Under the pieces are notes generated by a model. That model ran no database searches, was not told the origin of the DNA, and saw nothing but the letters and a program-made list of their open reading frames with translations. A stretch of DNA of 58,406 bases. It comes from an uncultured Porphyromonadaceae bacterium (GTDB taxonomy: Bacteria > Bacteroidota > Bacteroidia > Bacteroidales > Muribaculaceae). Numbering within the stretch: the stretch's first letter is position 1; the number at the start of each line of letters is the position of its first letter. The translations under genes and the position numbers were made by a program. The stretch spans positions 1 to 58,406 of the forward strand of contig CAMWID010000010.1 in assembly GCA_947174235.1 (NCBI GenBank), written 5' to 3'. Positions 18,660 to 27,585 of the stretch are shown here, one piece after another.

Positions 18660-19451
18660 ATGTTAACACAAGAATCTCGACTCAACATAATATTCAGGAA
18701 AAAGGGAGTATACGCTGTCCTTCATATTATTATTCTCTTTCTTTCCATTTTCCTTGTTGTGGGTATATCTATTGATACTTTTCATAATGAGGCATTCTAT
18801 AAAGTGCCCAGATTCATGAAATTTCAATTCTGGGTCTGTGTGCTTTTCCTACTTGATTTTTTTGTTGAGTTCTTTTTGTCGCCTGATAAATGGGGCTATC
18901 TGCGAACACATTTCTTTTTCTTTCTTGTATCAATCCCCTATAATTCTATAATTATACATTATGGATGGCAATTTGATGAGCAGATCACGTATTGTCTACG
19001 TTACATTCCCCTTATACGGGGAGGATATGCCATGGCGATAGTCATCAGCTGGTTTACATATAACAAAGCGACCGGGTTATTTATATCATATCTGGCGACA
19101 CTTTTGTTTACAGTATATTTTGCGTCATTGGCATTCTATCTTTTTGAACATAAAGTCAATCCTTTGGTCACAGATTATGATTCGGCGTTGTGGTGGGCGT
19201 TTATGGATGCCACGACTGTGGGCTCAAATATCGTGGCGGTCACAACAGTTGGAAAGATTCTTTCCGTATTGTTGGCTGCGCTTGGCATGATGATGTTTCC
19301 GATATTTACTGTATACGTGACTAATATACTTACCAAACATAACCAGCAAGGGAAAAAGTATGGAGAAGGAGAATTTACCACACCGCTTATTCATTCAGAT
19401 CCACATCATCTTGGATATGTCTCTGATGATAAGCAGTCCGGGAATGAATAG
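18660..19451 (+). CDS. Voltage-gated-channel-like ion channel with altered selectivity filter
   Basis: About 263 residues with six hydrophobic helices and the layout of a 6TM potassium channel: S5 GLFISYLATLLFTVYFASLA, a pore helix DSALWWAFMDA, filter TTVGSNIVAVT and S6 KILSVLLAALGMMMFPIFTV. Potassium channels carry TVGYGD; here the Tyr-Gly-Asp is replaced by Ser-Asn-Ile, so K+ selectivity is doubtful. The S4-like helix has only two arginines (RYIPLIRGG). I prefer the ATG at 18660; an in-frame ATG at 18609 would add 17 residues. A urea transporter follows after 35 bases in the same direction. Confidence 0.75.
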   Translation: MLTQESRLNIIFRKKGVYAVLHIIILFLSIFLVVGISIDTFHNEAFYKVPRFMKFQFWVCVLFLLDFFVEFFLSPDKWGYLRTHFFFFLVSIPYNSIIIHYGWQFDEQITYCLRYIPLIRGGYAMAIVISWFTYNKATGLFISYLATLLFTVYFASLAFYLFEHKVNPLVTDYDSALWWAFMDATTVGSNIVAVTTVGKILSVLLAALGMMMFPIFTVYVTNILTKHNQQGKKYGEGEFTTPLIHSDPHHLGYVSDDKQSGNE

Positions 19452-19486
19452 ATTTAGAATTATCAATCATTTAAATAATTATAATA

Positions 19487-20452
19487 ATGGCATTTGATAA
19501 ATTTTTTATCCAGCAATCAGTCAAGGATTTTCCGGTGACTGTGGCACGAGGTATCGGGCAGGTAATGTTTCAGGACAACATGTGGACCGGAGTGTTGTTT
19601 CTTATCGGCATTTTTTGGGGAGCTTATATGGAAGGGTTCCCGTTGGTGGCATGGGGTGCGTTGGTGGGCGTACTTGCGTCAACGCTGACCGGATACATTC
19701 TGCGTTTGCCTGATCAGAAAGGTGCTAATGGATTATGGGGGTTCAATGGCGTTTTGGTAGGCTGTGCTTTCCCTACATTTCTCGCCTCTACGGTATGGAT
19801 GTGGATTGGATTGATTATTTGTTCGGCTCTGACAACAATCGCACGCTCAGGAATGGATAATGTCCTCAGTAGATGGCATGTGTCGTCATTTACATTCCCG
19901 TTTGTGTTCTGTACTTGGATATTTTTGCTTTCGGCACGCTTGTTTGATGGATTCCCGGCTATGTATATGGGAAGTCCTGAATTTCCTCATGGAGATGCCG
20001 CAAAAGTTTCAATGGATTTCGGAAATTTGGTAATTTATTGGCTGCGTGGAATTTCTCAGGTATTTCTTATAAAATCATGGGTGTGCGGTGTGTTTTTTCT
20101 TGCAGGTCTCGCTGTCAGCAGCTGGCGGGCGGCTGTGTGGGCGGCTGTGGGATCTGCGATAGCTCTTTTCATAGCTTTTATATGGAATGGACCGGCTACT
20201 GATATATCTGACGGGCTTTATGGTTTCTCTCCAGTGCTTACCGCGATAGCGCTTGGTGCTACATTCTGTAATTTTTCCTGGAGAAGTGCCATATGGGCTG
20301 TGTTGGGTACGATTGTGACCGTGTTCATTCAGGCGGCTATGAATGCTTTCTTTGCCCCTATGGGACTTCCGACTCTCACAGGCCCATTCTGTGTGGGAAC
20401 TTGGATTTTCCTGTTGCCTGCTTATAAATTTTTTCAGCCCGAATCCAAATAG
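19487..20452 (+). CDS. Urea transporter (UT/SLC14 family)
   Basis: A 321-residue membrane protein with the two-fold repeat of urea channels. Each half carries the family block: GANGLWGFNGVLVGCAFPTF and DGLYGFSPVLTAIALG. About ten helices are visible. It would let urea cross the inner membrane; relatives often sit beside urease genes, but no urease is present in this window. It lies between the ion-channel gene (35 bases upstream) and an MFS gene (61 bases downstream), probably one transcript. Confidence 0.88.
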   Translation: MAFDKFFIQQSVKDFPVTVARGIGQVMFQDNMWTGVLFLIGIFWGAYMEGFPLVAWGALVGVLASTLTGYILRLPDQKGANGLWGFNGVLVGCAFPTFLASTVWMWIGLIICSALTTIARSGMDNVLSRWHVSSFTFPFVFCTWIFLLSARLFDGFPAMYMGSPEFPHGDAAKVSMDFGNLVIYWLRGISQVFLIKSWVCGVFFLAGLAVSSWRAAVWAAVGSAIALFIAFIWNGPATDISDGLYGFSPVLTAIALGATFCNFSWRSAIWAVLGTIVTVFIQAAMNAFFAPMGLPTLTGPFCVGTWIFLLPAYKFFQPESK

Positions 20453-20513
20453 GGAATACGTAAATATTGACGCAGTATAACCAAAAGCCATAGTTGACAA
20501 ATCTGTCTGTAAT

Positions 20514-21917
20514 ATGAATTATTCGATTCAAAACGCTCCATTGTCTTGGCGACATATAAGAATTGTGGCAATTGCTTCACTCGGGCAATTGATCGGCACT
20601 TGTCTTGCCACGATCGTATCGGTCATTATCCCCCTCTATCAGATTGTGGCACATTCGGAATTGTCGCCAGCTATGCAAGGTTTGGTCGGTGCTATGGATC
20701 TGATAGGTATTATGGTCGGTTCCACGATTATTGGCAAGTTGTCGGATAAATATGGCTATCTTTTATTCTTCCGTCTCTGTCCGTTGTTGATATGCGTGTC
20801 TTCCATTATGTCTTTAATTTTCTCTTCTCTTCCTGTTTTGATAATCTGTCTGTTTATGATGGGGTTTGGCATAGGCGGGGAATACAGTCTTGATTCAGAC
20901 TATATTTCAGTGCTTATGCCATCAAAATGGGAATTTACTATGGTAGGAGCCGCTAAAGCTGCGAGTGCATTGGGGAATATCATAGCTGCAGGAGTCTGCT
21001 TCCTGATAGTGAAAGATTTGCAGAGTGCAGATCTATGGCAGAGGCTGATGTGGATAATGGTCACGATTTCAGGGTTGATGATCATAGTCAGAATCCGCTT
21101 TTGGGAAAGCCCCGCATGGCTTATGGCAAATGGGAAACCGCAAGAGGCAGAGGCTGCGGTTCATGATTTTTTAGGAGATGATGTTGGTATTGAACCGATG
21201 CAAAAGATGAAACCGGCTGCGACAAAATTATCAGATAATATTTCTACCCGGACTTTTATCAAGCAGAATTGGAAGAATGTAATATTTACAGGTATACCCT
21301 GGGCATGCGAGGGATTAGGTGTATATGGTATCGGAGTGTTCCTCCCTATTTTGGTAATGGCTTTGGGGATTGAGCACGTATCCGGACATGAGACTCAGTT
21401 GATACATGTGGCGAGTTCGGTGGAGATTACGCTTTGGATATCATGTATAATACTTCCGGGATTTATTATCGGATTATTCCTTATTCCCAAGATGAATGGA
21501 GCCAAACAACAGATCATCGGATTCTTCTTCAGCGGACTTTCGTTGTTAATCCTCTTATTGGCTTATAATAATCACTGGTCAAGCTGGATTTCCATTCTTG
21601 CGTTTATGGCTTTTGAATTGTTCCTGAATCTTGGACCACATCTTATGACGTATGTTCTCCCTTCCAAGGTCTACCCTGTCGAGATAAGAGGGCTGGGGTC
21701 AGGTATTGCGGCTTCTATTGGAAAGATTGGGGCGGTATTGGGAGTGTTTTTTATTCCAGTCTTGCTAAAGGGAGGCGGCTCATCATTGGTTCTGATTGTT
21801 TCGATAATAGTTATGATGGTAGGCGCCCTCGTAACCTATGTATTCAAACCCCAAAAAAATAATCAACTAAGACACATTCAGTATTATAAACAATCGCGGC
21901 AAAATTCCTTGCATTAA
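20514..21917 (+). CDS. MFS transporter, metabolite:H+ symporter type
   Basis: A 467-residue, roughly 12-helix protein. The motif-A loop is GKLSDKYGYLLFFR between helices 2 and 3, GFGIGGEYSLDSDY is in helix 4, and RFWESPAWLMANGKPQEA after helix 6 is a hallmark of sugar-porter and metabolite-proton symporter branches. The C-terminal half carries VYPVEIRGLGSGIAAS. The substrate is unknown. It is co-oriented behind the urea transporter and followed by a LuxR-type regulator, which may control this transport cluster. Confidence 0.85.
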   Translation: MNYSIQNAPLSWRHIRIVAIASLGQLIGTCLATIVSVIIPLYQIVAHSELSPAMQGLVGAMDLIGIMVGSTIIGKLSDKYGYLLFFRLCPLLICVSSIMSLIFSSLPVLIICLFMMGFGIGGEYSLDSDYISVLMPSKWEFTMVGAAKAASALGNIIAAGVCFLIVKDLQSADLWQRLMWIMVTISGLMIIVRIRFWESPAWLMANGKPQEAEAAVHDFLGDDVGIEPMQKMKPAATKLSDNISTRTFIKQNWKNVIFTGIPWACEGLGVYGIGVFLPILVMALGIEHVSGHETQLIHVASSVEITLWISCIILPGFIIGLFLIPKMNGAKQQIIGFFFSGLSLLILLLAYNNHWSSWISILAFMAFELFLNLGPHLMTYVLPSKVYPVEIRGLGSGIAASIGKIGAVLGVFFIPVLLKGGGSSLVLIVSIIVMMVGALVTYVFKPQKNNQLRHIQYYKQSRQNSLH

Positions 21918-21995
21918 AGACGCTCGGCAATAAGAACCGGATCATTGTTGGCATCGTATATCATACAAGCAAGCATTTTTTCTTTTTATGTCATT

Positions 21996-22036
21996 CTTGT
22001 CTATAACCATTTGTTTGATTAACTTTGCAAAGTTAA
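21996..22036 (+). promoter_or_regulatory. Promoter with an overlapping 18-bp palindrome before the LuxR-type gene
   Basis: CTTG at 21996-21999, a 20-base spacer and the -7 box TAACTTTG at 22020-22027 form a Bacteroidota-type promoter. A perfect palindrome, TTAACTTTG/CAAAGTTAA at 22019-22036, covers the -7 box and the expected start site, so a bound dimer would block transcription. The predicted leader is about 24 bases. Confidence 0.6.
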
Positions 22037-22057
22037 ATGGCTAAACAATAATGTGCA

Positions 22058-22816
22058 ATGGTCGGAAATAACCATTTATTAAAGAATCGGAATACGCTTG
22101 ATAAATTATTGCGAACTGAAAACAGACCCTGCGAATGCGTTCCTTTATCGGATATTCTTGCTCATGTGCGTTTTTTAGTGCGCATTGAAAATGTGTTGGC
22201 AGTTGTCAGTGACATGGCAGACGGTAAAAGCCACATAATAACCGGAGGATTCGCACGCAATCTTGATATTGGCGATTATAGGCAAGAAAATTCAATCTGG
22301 GAAAATAGAATATTATCTCTTATGTCGCCAGATGAACAGGATGAGAAATATATCGCAGAACTCCGGTTCTTTCATTATTTGAGGCATTTGCCCAAAAGTA
22401 AAAAATCAGATTATTATCTCATCTCACGATTGAGATTCCGTTTTGTCGACGGAGATATTCACGATGTATTGCACCGGATGTACTACGTATTTGACGAGAA
22501 TGGAGAAAATGTTAGATACGCCATCTGTATTTATGGTCCGTTACCATTTGATTTCAAAGGAAAGAGCTTTGTGGCAAATTCGATTACCGGACTGACAGAA
22601 GAGCTTACAGCCTCAGGCAACAGCACAATTTTAAGCTGCCGGGAGTGTCAGGTGCTGAAGATGATAGACATCGGAATGAAAAGCGCGGAAATAGCCACAC
22701 AATTAAACATCAGCATCCATACCGTTAACCGCCACCGGCAGGAAATAATCTGCAAGCTCCAAGTGAAGAATACGCATGAAGCCTGTCGGATTGCCAAATC
22801 AATGGGTATATTGTAG
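22058..22816 (+). CDS. LuxR/NarL-type transcriptional regulator with PAS-like N-terminus
   Basis: A 252-residue protein. The C-terminal ~60 residues are a LuxR-type helix-turn-helix: LSCRECQVLKMIDIGMKSAE, then IATQLNISIHTVNRHRQEI. The N-terminal ~180 residues resemble a PAS-like sensor; there is no receiver-domain phospho-Asp motif. It has its own promoter and a palindromic site that may be autoregulatory. The signal and targets are unknown; the upstream transporter genes are candidates. Confidence 0.82.
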   Translation: MVGNNHLLKNRNTLDKLLRTENRPCECVPLSDILAHVRFLVRIENVLAVVSDMADGKSHIITGGFARNLDIGDYRQENSIWENRILSLMSPDEQDEKYIAELRFFHYLRHLPKSKKSDYYLISRLRFRFVDGDIHDVLHRMYYVFDENGENVRYAICIYGPLPFDFKGKSFVANSITGLTEELTASGNSTILSCRECQVLKMIDIGMKSAEIATQLNISIHTVNRHRQEIICKLQVKNTHEACRIAKSMGIL

Positions 22817-22831
22817 GATGTATCCTCGTAA

Positions 22832-22870
22832 ATAAAGATAGGGTATTAATTTGTAATACCCTATCTTTAT
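22832..22870. terminator. Bidirectional terminator between the LuxR-type gene and lpd
   Basis: A perfect 17-bp inverted repeat (22832-22848 with 22854-22870) with a five-base loop. The core is GGGTATTA/TAATACCC and the outer arm is A-rich/T-rich, giving U-tracts in both directions. It separates two convergent genes. Confidence 0.88.
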
Positions 22871-22901
22871 AATAAGTACCTGCTACAAATAAATCAAATG
22901 A

Positions 22902-24257
22902 TTATTTCACAGCGTGTGCTGCGGAGAGGATTACTTCGCTGACTGTGGGATGACCAAATATTGTATCAACCAATTCTGTCAACGTTGTGTCGCGGTTCAT
23001 CATGTCGGCACATTGCTGAGAAAGGTCGGCAGACTCAACACCCATGATATGTGCGCCAAGAAGCATTCCGTCTTCTTTACGGAAGATAAGCTTGCAAAGA
23101 CCTTCTGATTCACCCATTGCCAATGCCTTTCCGTTTGCACGGAAGAAGCTCTGCCCCACTCTGATTTCAATACCTTCCGCTTTGCATTGTTCTTCAGTCT
23201 TTCCAACCATTCCACATTCAGGAACAGTGAAAACAGCTGAAGGCACAATGTCAAACCGGATATTATCCGGTTTCCCGTCAATTGCATTGAGAGCCCGGAC
23301 ACCCTGGAACGAAGCTACATGAGCAAGCATCATGCGGGCATTGACATCTCCGATTGCATAGATGCCTTCCACATTGGTCTGCATGTTGTCATTTACAGGA
23401 ATACCTTTAGGAGAATATGCAACACCTGCAGCTTCAAGGTTGAGACCTGCGACACGTGGTGCACGCCCCACTGCCATAAGAAGATCGCTTGAAACGACTT
23501 TCTCCTCTTTGCCTTTCAGTTCGTATGTGACTTCAATTTCGTAGAACTCGTTCTGACGAATCTCCTTCGCTGCAGCACCTGTCACTATTTTGACACCTTT
23601 CTTGGTCAAAGCTTGCTTAAGACGTTTTGCAATGTCGGAATCAAATGGTGGAAGTATCTGCTTCATAAATTCAATCACTGTGACCTGAGATCCAAGCTGA
23701 CTGAATATTGAGGCGAATTCCATACCGATCACGCCACCTCCTATTATTGTCAATGAGGCGGGAATATACTCGATATTCAAAATCTTAGTGGAATCCATGA
23801 CACATTCGAGGTCGTGTCCGGGAATTGGAAGAGACTTTGACGTGCTGCCGGATGCAATGATGATATTATCAGCAGTGTATTCCTCGCCATTGGCTATAAC
23901 TGTTTTTGCATCTTTGAAAGAAGCAAAAGCGTTGACTACATTCACCTTTGCCTGTTTAAGCATCATGTCTATGCCACCGCGCAAAGTCTCAATCACATTA
24001 TTTTTGCGAGCGAGAATTTTGTTATAGTCAACAGAAAATGAGAAATCGTCGATACCAAACTCTTCTCCATTCTTGAAATTGGAGACAATTTCGGCATTGC
24101 GGCAAAGACACTTGGTAGGGATACATCCTTCATTAAGGCAGGTCCCACCGAGATTTTCACCGTTGAATAGAGTTACACTCTTGCCGCGTTTTGCAGCGGC
24201 AAGAGCAGTTTCATATCCTCCGGGGCCGGCACCGATAATTATAATGTCGGTCTTCAT
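22902..24257 (-). CDS. lpd: Dihydrolipoyl dehydrogenase (L-protein of glycine cleavage)
   Basis: A 451-residue FAD enzyme that reoxidises dihydrolipoyl groups with NAD+. The FAD loop is IIIGAGPGGYE (residues 6-16), the redox disulfide is C40-C45 in GGTCLNEGCIP, the NAD loop is TIIGGGVIGMEFAS, and the C-terminal active-site His-Glu is in GHPTVSEVI. It is the last gene of the gcv operon and overlaps gcvPB by four bases, so it most likely serves GcvH here, though it could also serve other lipoyl complexes. Confidence 0.94.
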   Translation of the reverse strand: MKTDIIIIGAGPGGYETALAAAKRGKSVTLFNGENLGGTCLNEGCIPTKCLCRNAEIVSNFKNGEEFGIDDFSFSVDYNKILARKNNVIETLRGGIDMMLKQAKVNVVNAFASFKDAKTVIANGEEYTADNIIIASGSTSKSLPIPGHDLECVMDSTKILNIEYIPASLTIIGGGVIGMEFASIFSQLGSQVTVIEFMKQILPPFDSDIAKRLKQALTKKGVKIVTGAAAKEIRQNEFYEIEVTYELKGKEEKVVSSDLLMAVGRAPRVAGLNLEAAGVAYSPKGIPVNDNMQTNVEGIYAIGDVNARMMLAHVASFQGVRALNAIDGKPDNIRFDIVPSAVFTVPECGMVGKTEEQCKAEGIEIRVGQSFFRANGKALAMGESEGLCKLIFRKEDGMLLGAHIMGVESADLSQQCADMMNRDTTLTELVDTIFGHPTVSEVILSAAHAVK

Positions 24258-25723
24258 TTCGCAGCCTCTTTAAGTGCACGATAACTTAGAATAGGATTCT
24301 TTGCGGCGCCTGTCTCGTCAAGTTTACGCACAATAGTAGTTAGAGGAGCGTTGATTACCTCTTCGGGGGTTTCGCGAGCCTCCTTGGCAACCTTGTGCAT
24401 AACCTCGATAAAGTCGTCGAGTGTTTCCTTGCTCTCTGTCTCTGTCGGTTCGATCATCATTGACTCGTGGAACAAGAGCGGGAAATAGATTGTTGGAGCG
24501 TGGAATCCGTAATCGAGAAGACGTTTTGCCACATTGAGCGTGGTCACACCGGTAGATTTGTCTTTCAGTCCGTCGAATACAAACTCGTGTTTGCATACAC
24601 CTTCGATTGGAAGAAGGTAATCGTCTTTCAGGCTCTCCTTGATATAGTTTGCATTGAGAGTAGCCAGAGGACCTACGTTACGTATATTTTCTTTACCAAG
24701 TGTAAGGATATATGCATAAGCCTTCATCATCACGCCGAAGTTGCCAAAGAATGTGGAAACGCTACCGAGGCTTTCTTCGCCAAAGTCAACAAAGAACTTG
24801 CCATTCTCACCTTTCTTCACTCTCGGATTGGGCAGGAACTCCACGAGATGTTTAGCGACACCTACAGGCCCGGAACCGGGACCTCCACCACCGTGGGGTG
24901 TAGAGAATGTCTTGTGAAGGTTGATATGCATGATATCGAATCCCATGTCGCCGGGACGTACCTTGCCAAGAAGCGGGTTCAAGTTGGCTCCATCATAATA
25001 GAGAAGACCTCCTGCTTCATGAACGAGTTTTGCTATTTCGAGGATTTCAGTCTCAAACATACCCAATGTGTTTGGGTTTGTCATCATGATACCTGCAATA
25101 GTGTCGTCAAGAAGCGGTCTGAGATCTTCAACATCGATAGAACCGTTAGGTTTAGACTTCACTTCCACAACTTCAAGACCTGCCACCATTGCAGAAGCCG
25201 GGTTTGTGCCGTGAGCTGAGTTTGGAACGATGACTTTAGTTCTCTTGTTGTCCCCGCGAGATATGTGATACTGACGCATAACCATAAGTCCGGTCAACTC
25301 GCCATGAGCACCGGCATAGGGGTTAAGAGTGAACTCAGTAAGCCCCGCGATATTTGAGAGCATTTTCTGGAGGTTGTAGTAGAGTTCAAGTGCACCCTGT
25401 GCAGTAGAAGCATCCTGAAGGGGATGTATATTGTTGAAAGACGGGAGAGCCGCAACCTCTTCGTTGATCTTGGGGTTGTATTTCATTGTGCAGCTGCCGA
25501 GCGGGTAGAAACCTGTGTCAACACCAAAATTCTTGCTTGAAAGATTTGTGAAGTGACGAACAACCTCAAGTTCACTCACTTCAGGTAGTTCAGCTTCATT
25601 CTTTCTGAGAAGATCCGAAGGAATCTCCGCCATTCCATTCACACCGAAATTATCAGCAGGCAGAGAATATCCTTTTCTTCCGGGACGTGAAAGTTCAAAT
25701 ATAAGTTTGTCGTATGTTTTCAT
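24254..25723 (-). CDS. gcvPB: Glycine dehydrogenase (decarboxylating) subunit 2
   Basis: A 489-residue PLP subunit of the split P-protein, which decarboxylates glycine and passes the aminomethyl group to GcvH. The PLP lysine is K271 in INLHKTFSTPHGGGGPGSGP; SAHGTNPASA and YYDGANLNP are further family blocks. It works as a heterotetramer with GcvPA, encoded immediately upstream with a three-base gap. Confidence 0.95.
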   Translation of the reverse strand: MKTYDKLIFELSRPGRKGYSLPADNFGVNGMAEIPSDLLRKNEAELPEVSELEVVRHFTNLSSKNFGVDTGFYPLGSCTMKYNPKINEEVAALPSFNNIHPLQDASTAQGALELYYNLQKMLSNIAGLTEFTLNPYAGAHGELTGLMVMRQYHISRGDNKRTKVIVPNSAHGTNPASAMVAGLEVVEVKSKPNGSIDVEDLRPLLDDTIAGIMMTNPNTLGMFETEILEIAKLVHEAGGLLYYDGANLNPLLGKVRPGDMGFDIMHINLHKTFSTPHGGGGPGSGPVGVAKHLVEFLPNPRVKKGENGKFFVDFGEESLGSVSTFFGNFGVMMKAYAYILTLGKENIRNVGPLATLNANYIKESLKDDYLLPIEGVCKHEFVFDGLKDKSTGVTTLNVAKRLLDYGFHAPTIYFPLLFHESMMIEPTETESKETLDDFIEVMHKVAKEARETPEEVINAPLTTIVRKLDETGAAKNPILSYRALKEAAK

Positions 25724-25726
25724 ATC

Positions 25727-27049
25727 TTATCCCTCCACCATTAAGTTAACCAGTGTGTCAATTTCTTCTTTAGTACGCTTTTCTGTCACAGCAAACTCCA
25801 CGAGGCCATTACCGAGAAGCAAACCGCCCATAATGCCGTTCTCAAGAAGACGTGCATTAATTTTTTCCATATCAAGTTCTGTCTTCAAAACAAACTCTTT
25901 AAGGAAAGGCTTGTCAAACGCAGGCGTGAATTTTCCTGTGGAAATAAGACGGTCATATAGATAATGCGCTCCGTCGCAAGATAGCCGGTTCACCTCCTTG
26001 AGACCCTCCTTGCCAAGCAAAGACAGATAAATTGTGGCATAGAGCGCCATGAGGCTTTGGTTGGAGCAGATATTGCTGGTAGCTTTCTCTCTGCGGATGT
26101 GCTGTTCACGAGCTTGCAAAGTGAGTACGTATGCCCTCTTGCCATCCGCATCTTTAGTAGCTCCCACTACCCTGCCGGGCATTTTACGGAGCATGGACTT
26201 GCTGCAGGATATGTATCCCAGATAAGGACCGCCGAAAGCAAGAGGCATGCCAAGAGATTGTCCGTCGCCACACGCTACATCGGCTCCCCATTCCGCCGGA
26301 GTCCGTAGCACTGCCAGAGTTGATGGGTCTGCGAATATTGCAAGGCTCCCTTTCGCTGAATGGATATTGTCGGCGAGTCCGGTAAAATCTTCCACTATGC
26401 CGTATTTGTTAGGAGTGGGGACTATAACTCCTGCCACATCTCCCTCTTCGAGCTCCTTGTAAATAGCTTCGAGATTGGTTACGCCATCATTTTCAGGAAT
26501 TACGGTGAGGGCTACTCCGTGGAATTTTGCATAGGTTTTTACAACCCTTACTACCCTTTCTGATACCGTGTCGGAAATAAGTACCCTGTTTTTCTTCTTT
26601 GCTGACGCTACCATCATGAACATGGCTTCAGCGGCTGCCGTCGCTCCGTCATACATGGATGCATTAGTTGCTTCCATGCCGGTCAGCTCACTGATCATGC
26701 TCTGATATTCAAAAATATATTGAAGAGTACCCTGTGATATTTCCGGTTGATATGGTGTGTAGGCAGTATAAAATTCACTGCGGGCAAGAAGATGTCCTAT
26801 GGCTGATGGCGCATAGTGGTCATATGCTCCCCCGCCCGCAAAAATTGTCAGCGATTTGTTTTTGGATCCGAGCTCGTTGAAATGTCGTCTGAGCTCGATC
26901 TCCGACATGGCAGATGGGATGTTGTAATCCTCGCGGTAGATCACCTCTTCCGGTACATCTCCATATAGCTCATCAATTGAAGCCACACCGATTTTTTCAA
27001 GCATCGCACGGATATCTTCTTCGGTATGGGGCATAAATTTATCTGACAT
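25727..27049 (-). CDS. gcvPA: Glycine dehydrogenase (decarboxylating) subunit 1
   Basis: About 440 residues, the non-PLP-lysine half of the split P-protein. Typical blocks are YTPYQPEISQGTLQYIFEYQ, ASMYDGATAAAEA and GGPYLGYISCSK. I chose the start at 27049 (MSDKFMPHTEEDI), since the 19 residues before it in the open frame are not family-like. It lies between gcvH and gcvPB. Confidence 0.94.
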   Translation of the reverse strand: MSDKFMPHTEEDIRAMLEKIGVASIDELYGDVPEEVIYREDYNIPSAMSEIELRRHFNELGSKNKSLTIFAGGGAYDHYAPSAIGHLLARSEFYTAYTPYQPEISQGTLQYIFEYQSMISELTGMEATNASMYDGATAAAEAMFMMVASAKKKNRVLISDTVSERVVRVVKTYAKFHGVALTVIPENDGVTNLEAIYKELEEGDVAGVIVPTPNKYGIVEDFTGLADNIHSAKGSLAIFADPSTLAVLRTPAEWGADVACGDGQSLGMPLAFGGPYLGYISCSKSMLRKMPGRVVGATKDADGKRAYVLTLQAREQHIRREKATSNICSNQSLMALYATIYLSLLGKEGLKEVNRLSCDGAHYLYDRLISTGKFTPAFDKPFLKEFVLKTELDMEKINARLLENGIMGGLLLGNGLVEFAVTEKRTKEEIDTLVNLMVEG

Positions 27050-27131
27050 AGTTTTTGTTGAGATAAAGTTCAACGGGATTTTGCATGAATCTGTTGTTTC
27101 ACGCAAAATCCCGTTACAGTGTTATTTGTTG

Positions 27132-27512
27132 TTATTCTTCACAAACTTTAGCATATGCTGCAGCATCGAGAAGATTCTCGATTTCAGAAGGATCAGATAC
27201 TTTCACTTTCATGATCCAGTTGGAGAATGCGTCCTGGTTGAGAAGTTCCGGTTCATCTTCAAGTGATTCGTTGATCTCAACTACTTCGCCGCTTACGGGA
27301 GAAAGGAGGTCGCTGGCTGCTTTCACAGACTCTACTGCCCCAAAGTCTTCGCCCTGAGAAACTTCATCTCCAACTTCCGGCATATCTACGTATACGATAT
27401 TGCCGAGTGCATGCTGTGCGTAGTCAGTGATCCCTACAGTCGCTATATCTCCTTCGAGCTTTACCCACTCGTGTGAATCTGCATAACGCAGATCGTCTAA
27501 AATCTTGCTCAT
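27132..27512 (-). CDS. gcvH: Glycine cleavage system H protein
   Basis: A 126-residue lipoyl carrier that shuttles the aminomethyl group between P-, T- and L-proteins. The lipoylated lysine is K64 in GAVESVKAASDL, in the usual hairpin turn; the N-terminal HEWVKLEGDIATVGITDYAQ is diagnostic. It sits between gcvT and gcvPA in the operon. Confidence 0.96.
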   Translation of the reverse strand: MSKILDDLRYADSHEWVKLEGDIATVGITDYAQHALGNIVYVDMPEVGDEVSQGEDFGAVESVKAASDLLSPVSGEVVEINESLEDEPELLNQDAFSNWIMKVKVSDPSEIENLLDAAAYAKVCEE

Positions 27513-27585
27513 ATTTAATGTGTTTTATAATTTTATAAGAATGTTTGCTGAATCCGGATTCTCGTTGTATGATTCCAGCTTTTGT

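Noticed and set aside
21914..21976. 20-aa minus-strand ORF (MIYDANNDPVLIAERL end) overlapping the end of the MFS gene
   Set aside because: Too short, no promoter, and only a faint resemblance to a coding stretch. It may be the trace of a lost gene, but this cannot be supported.
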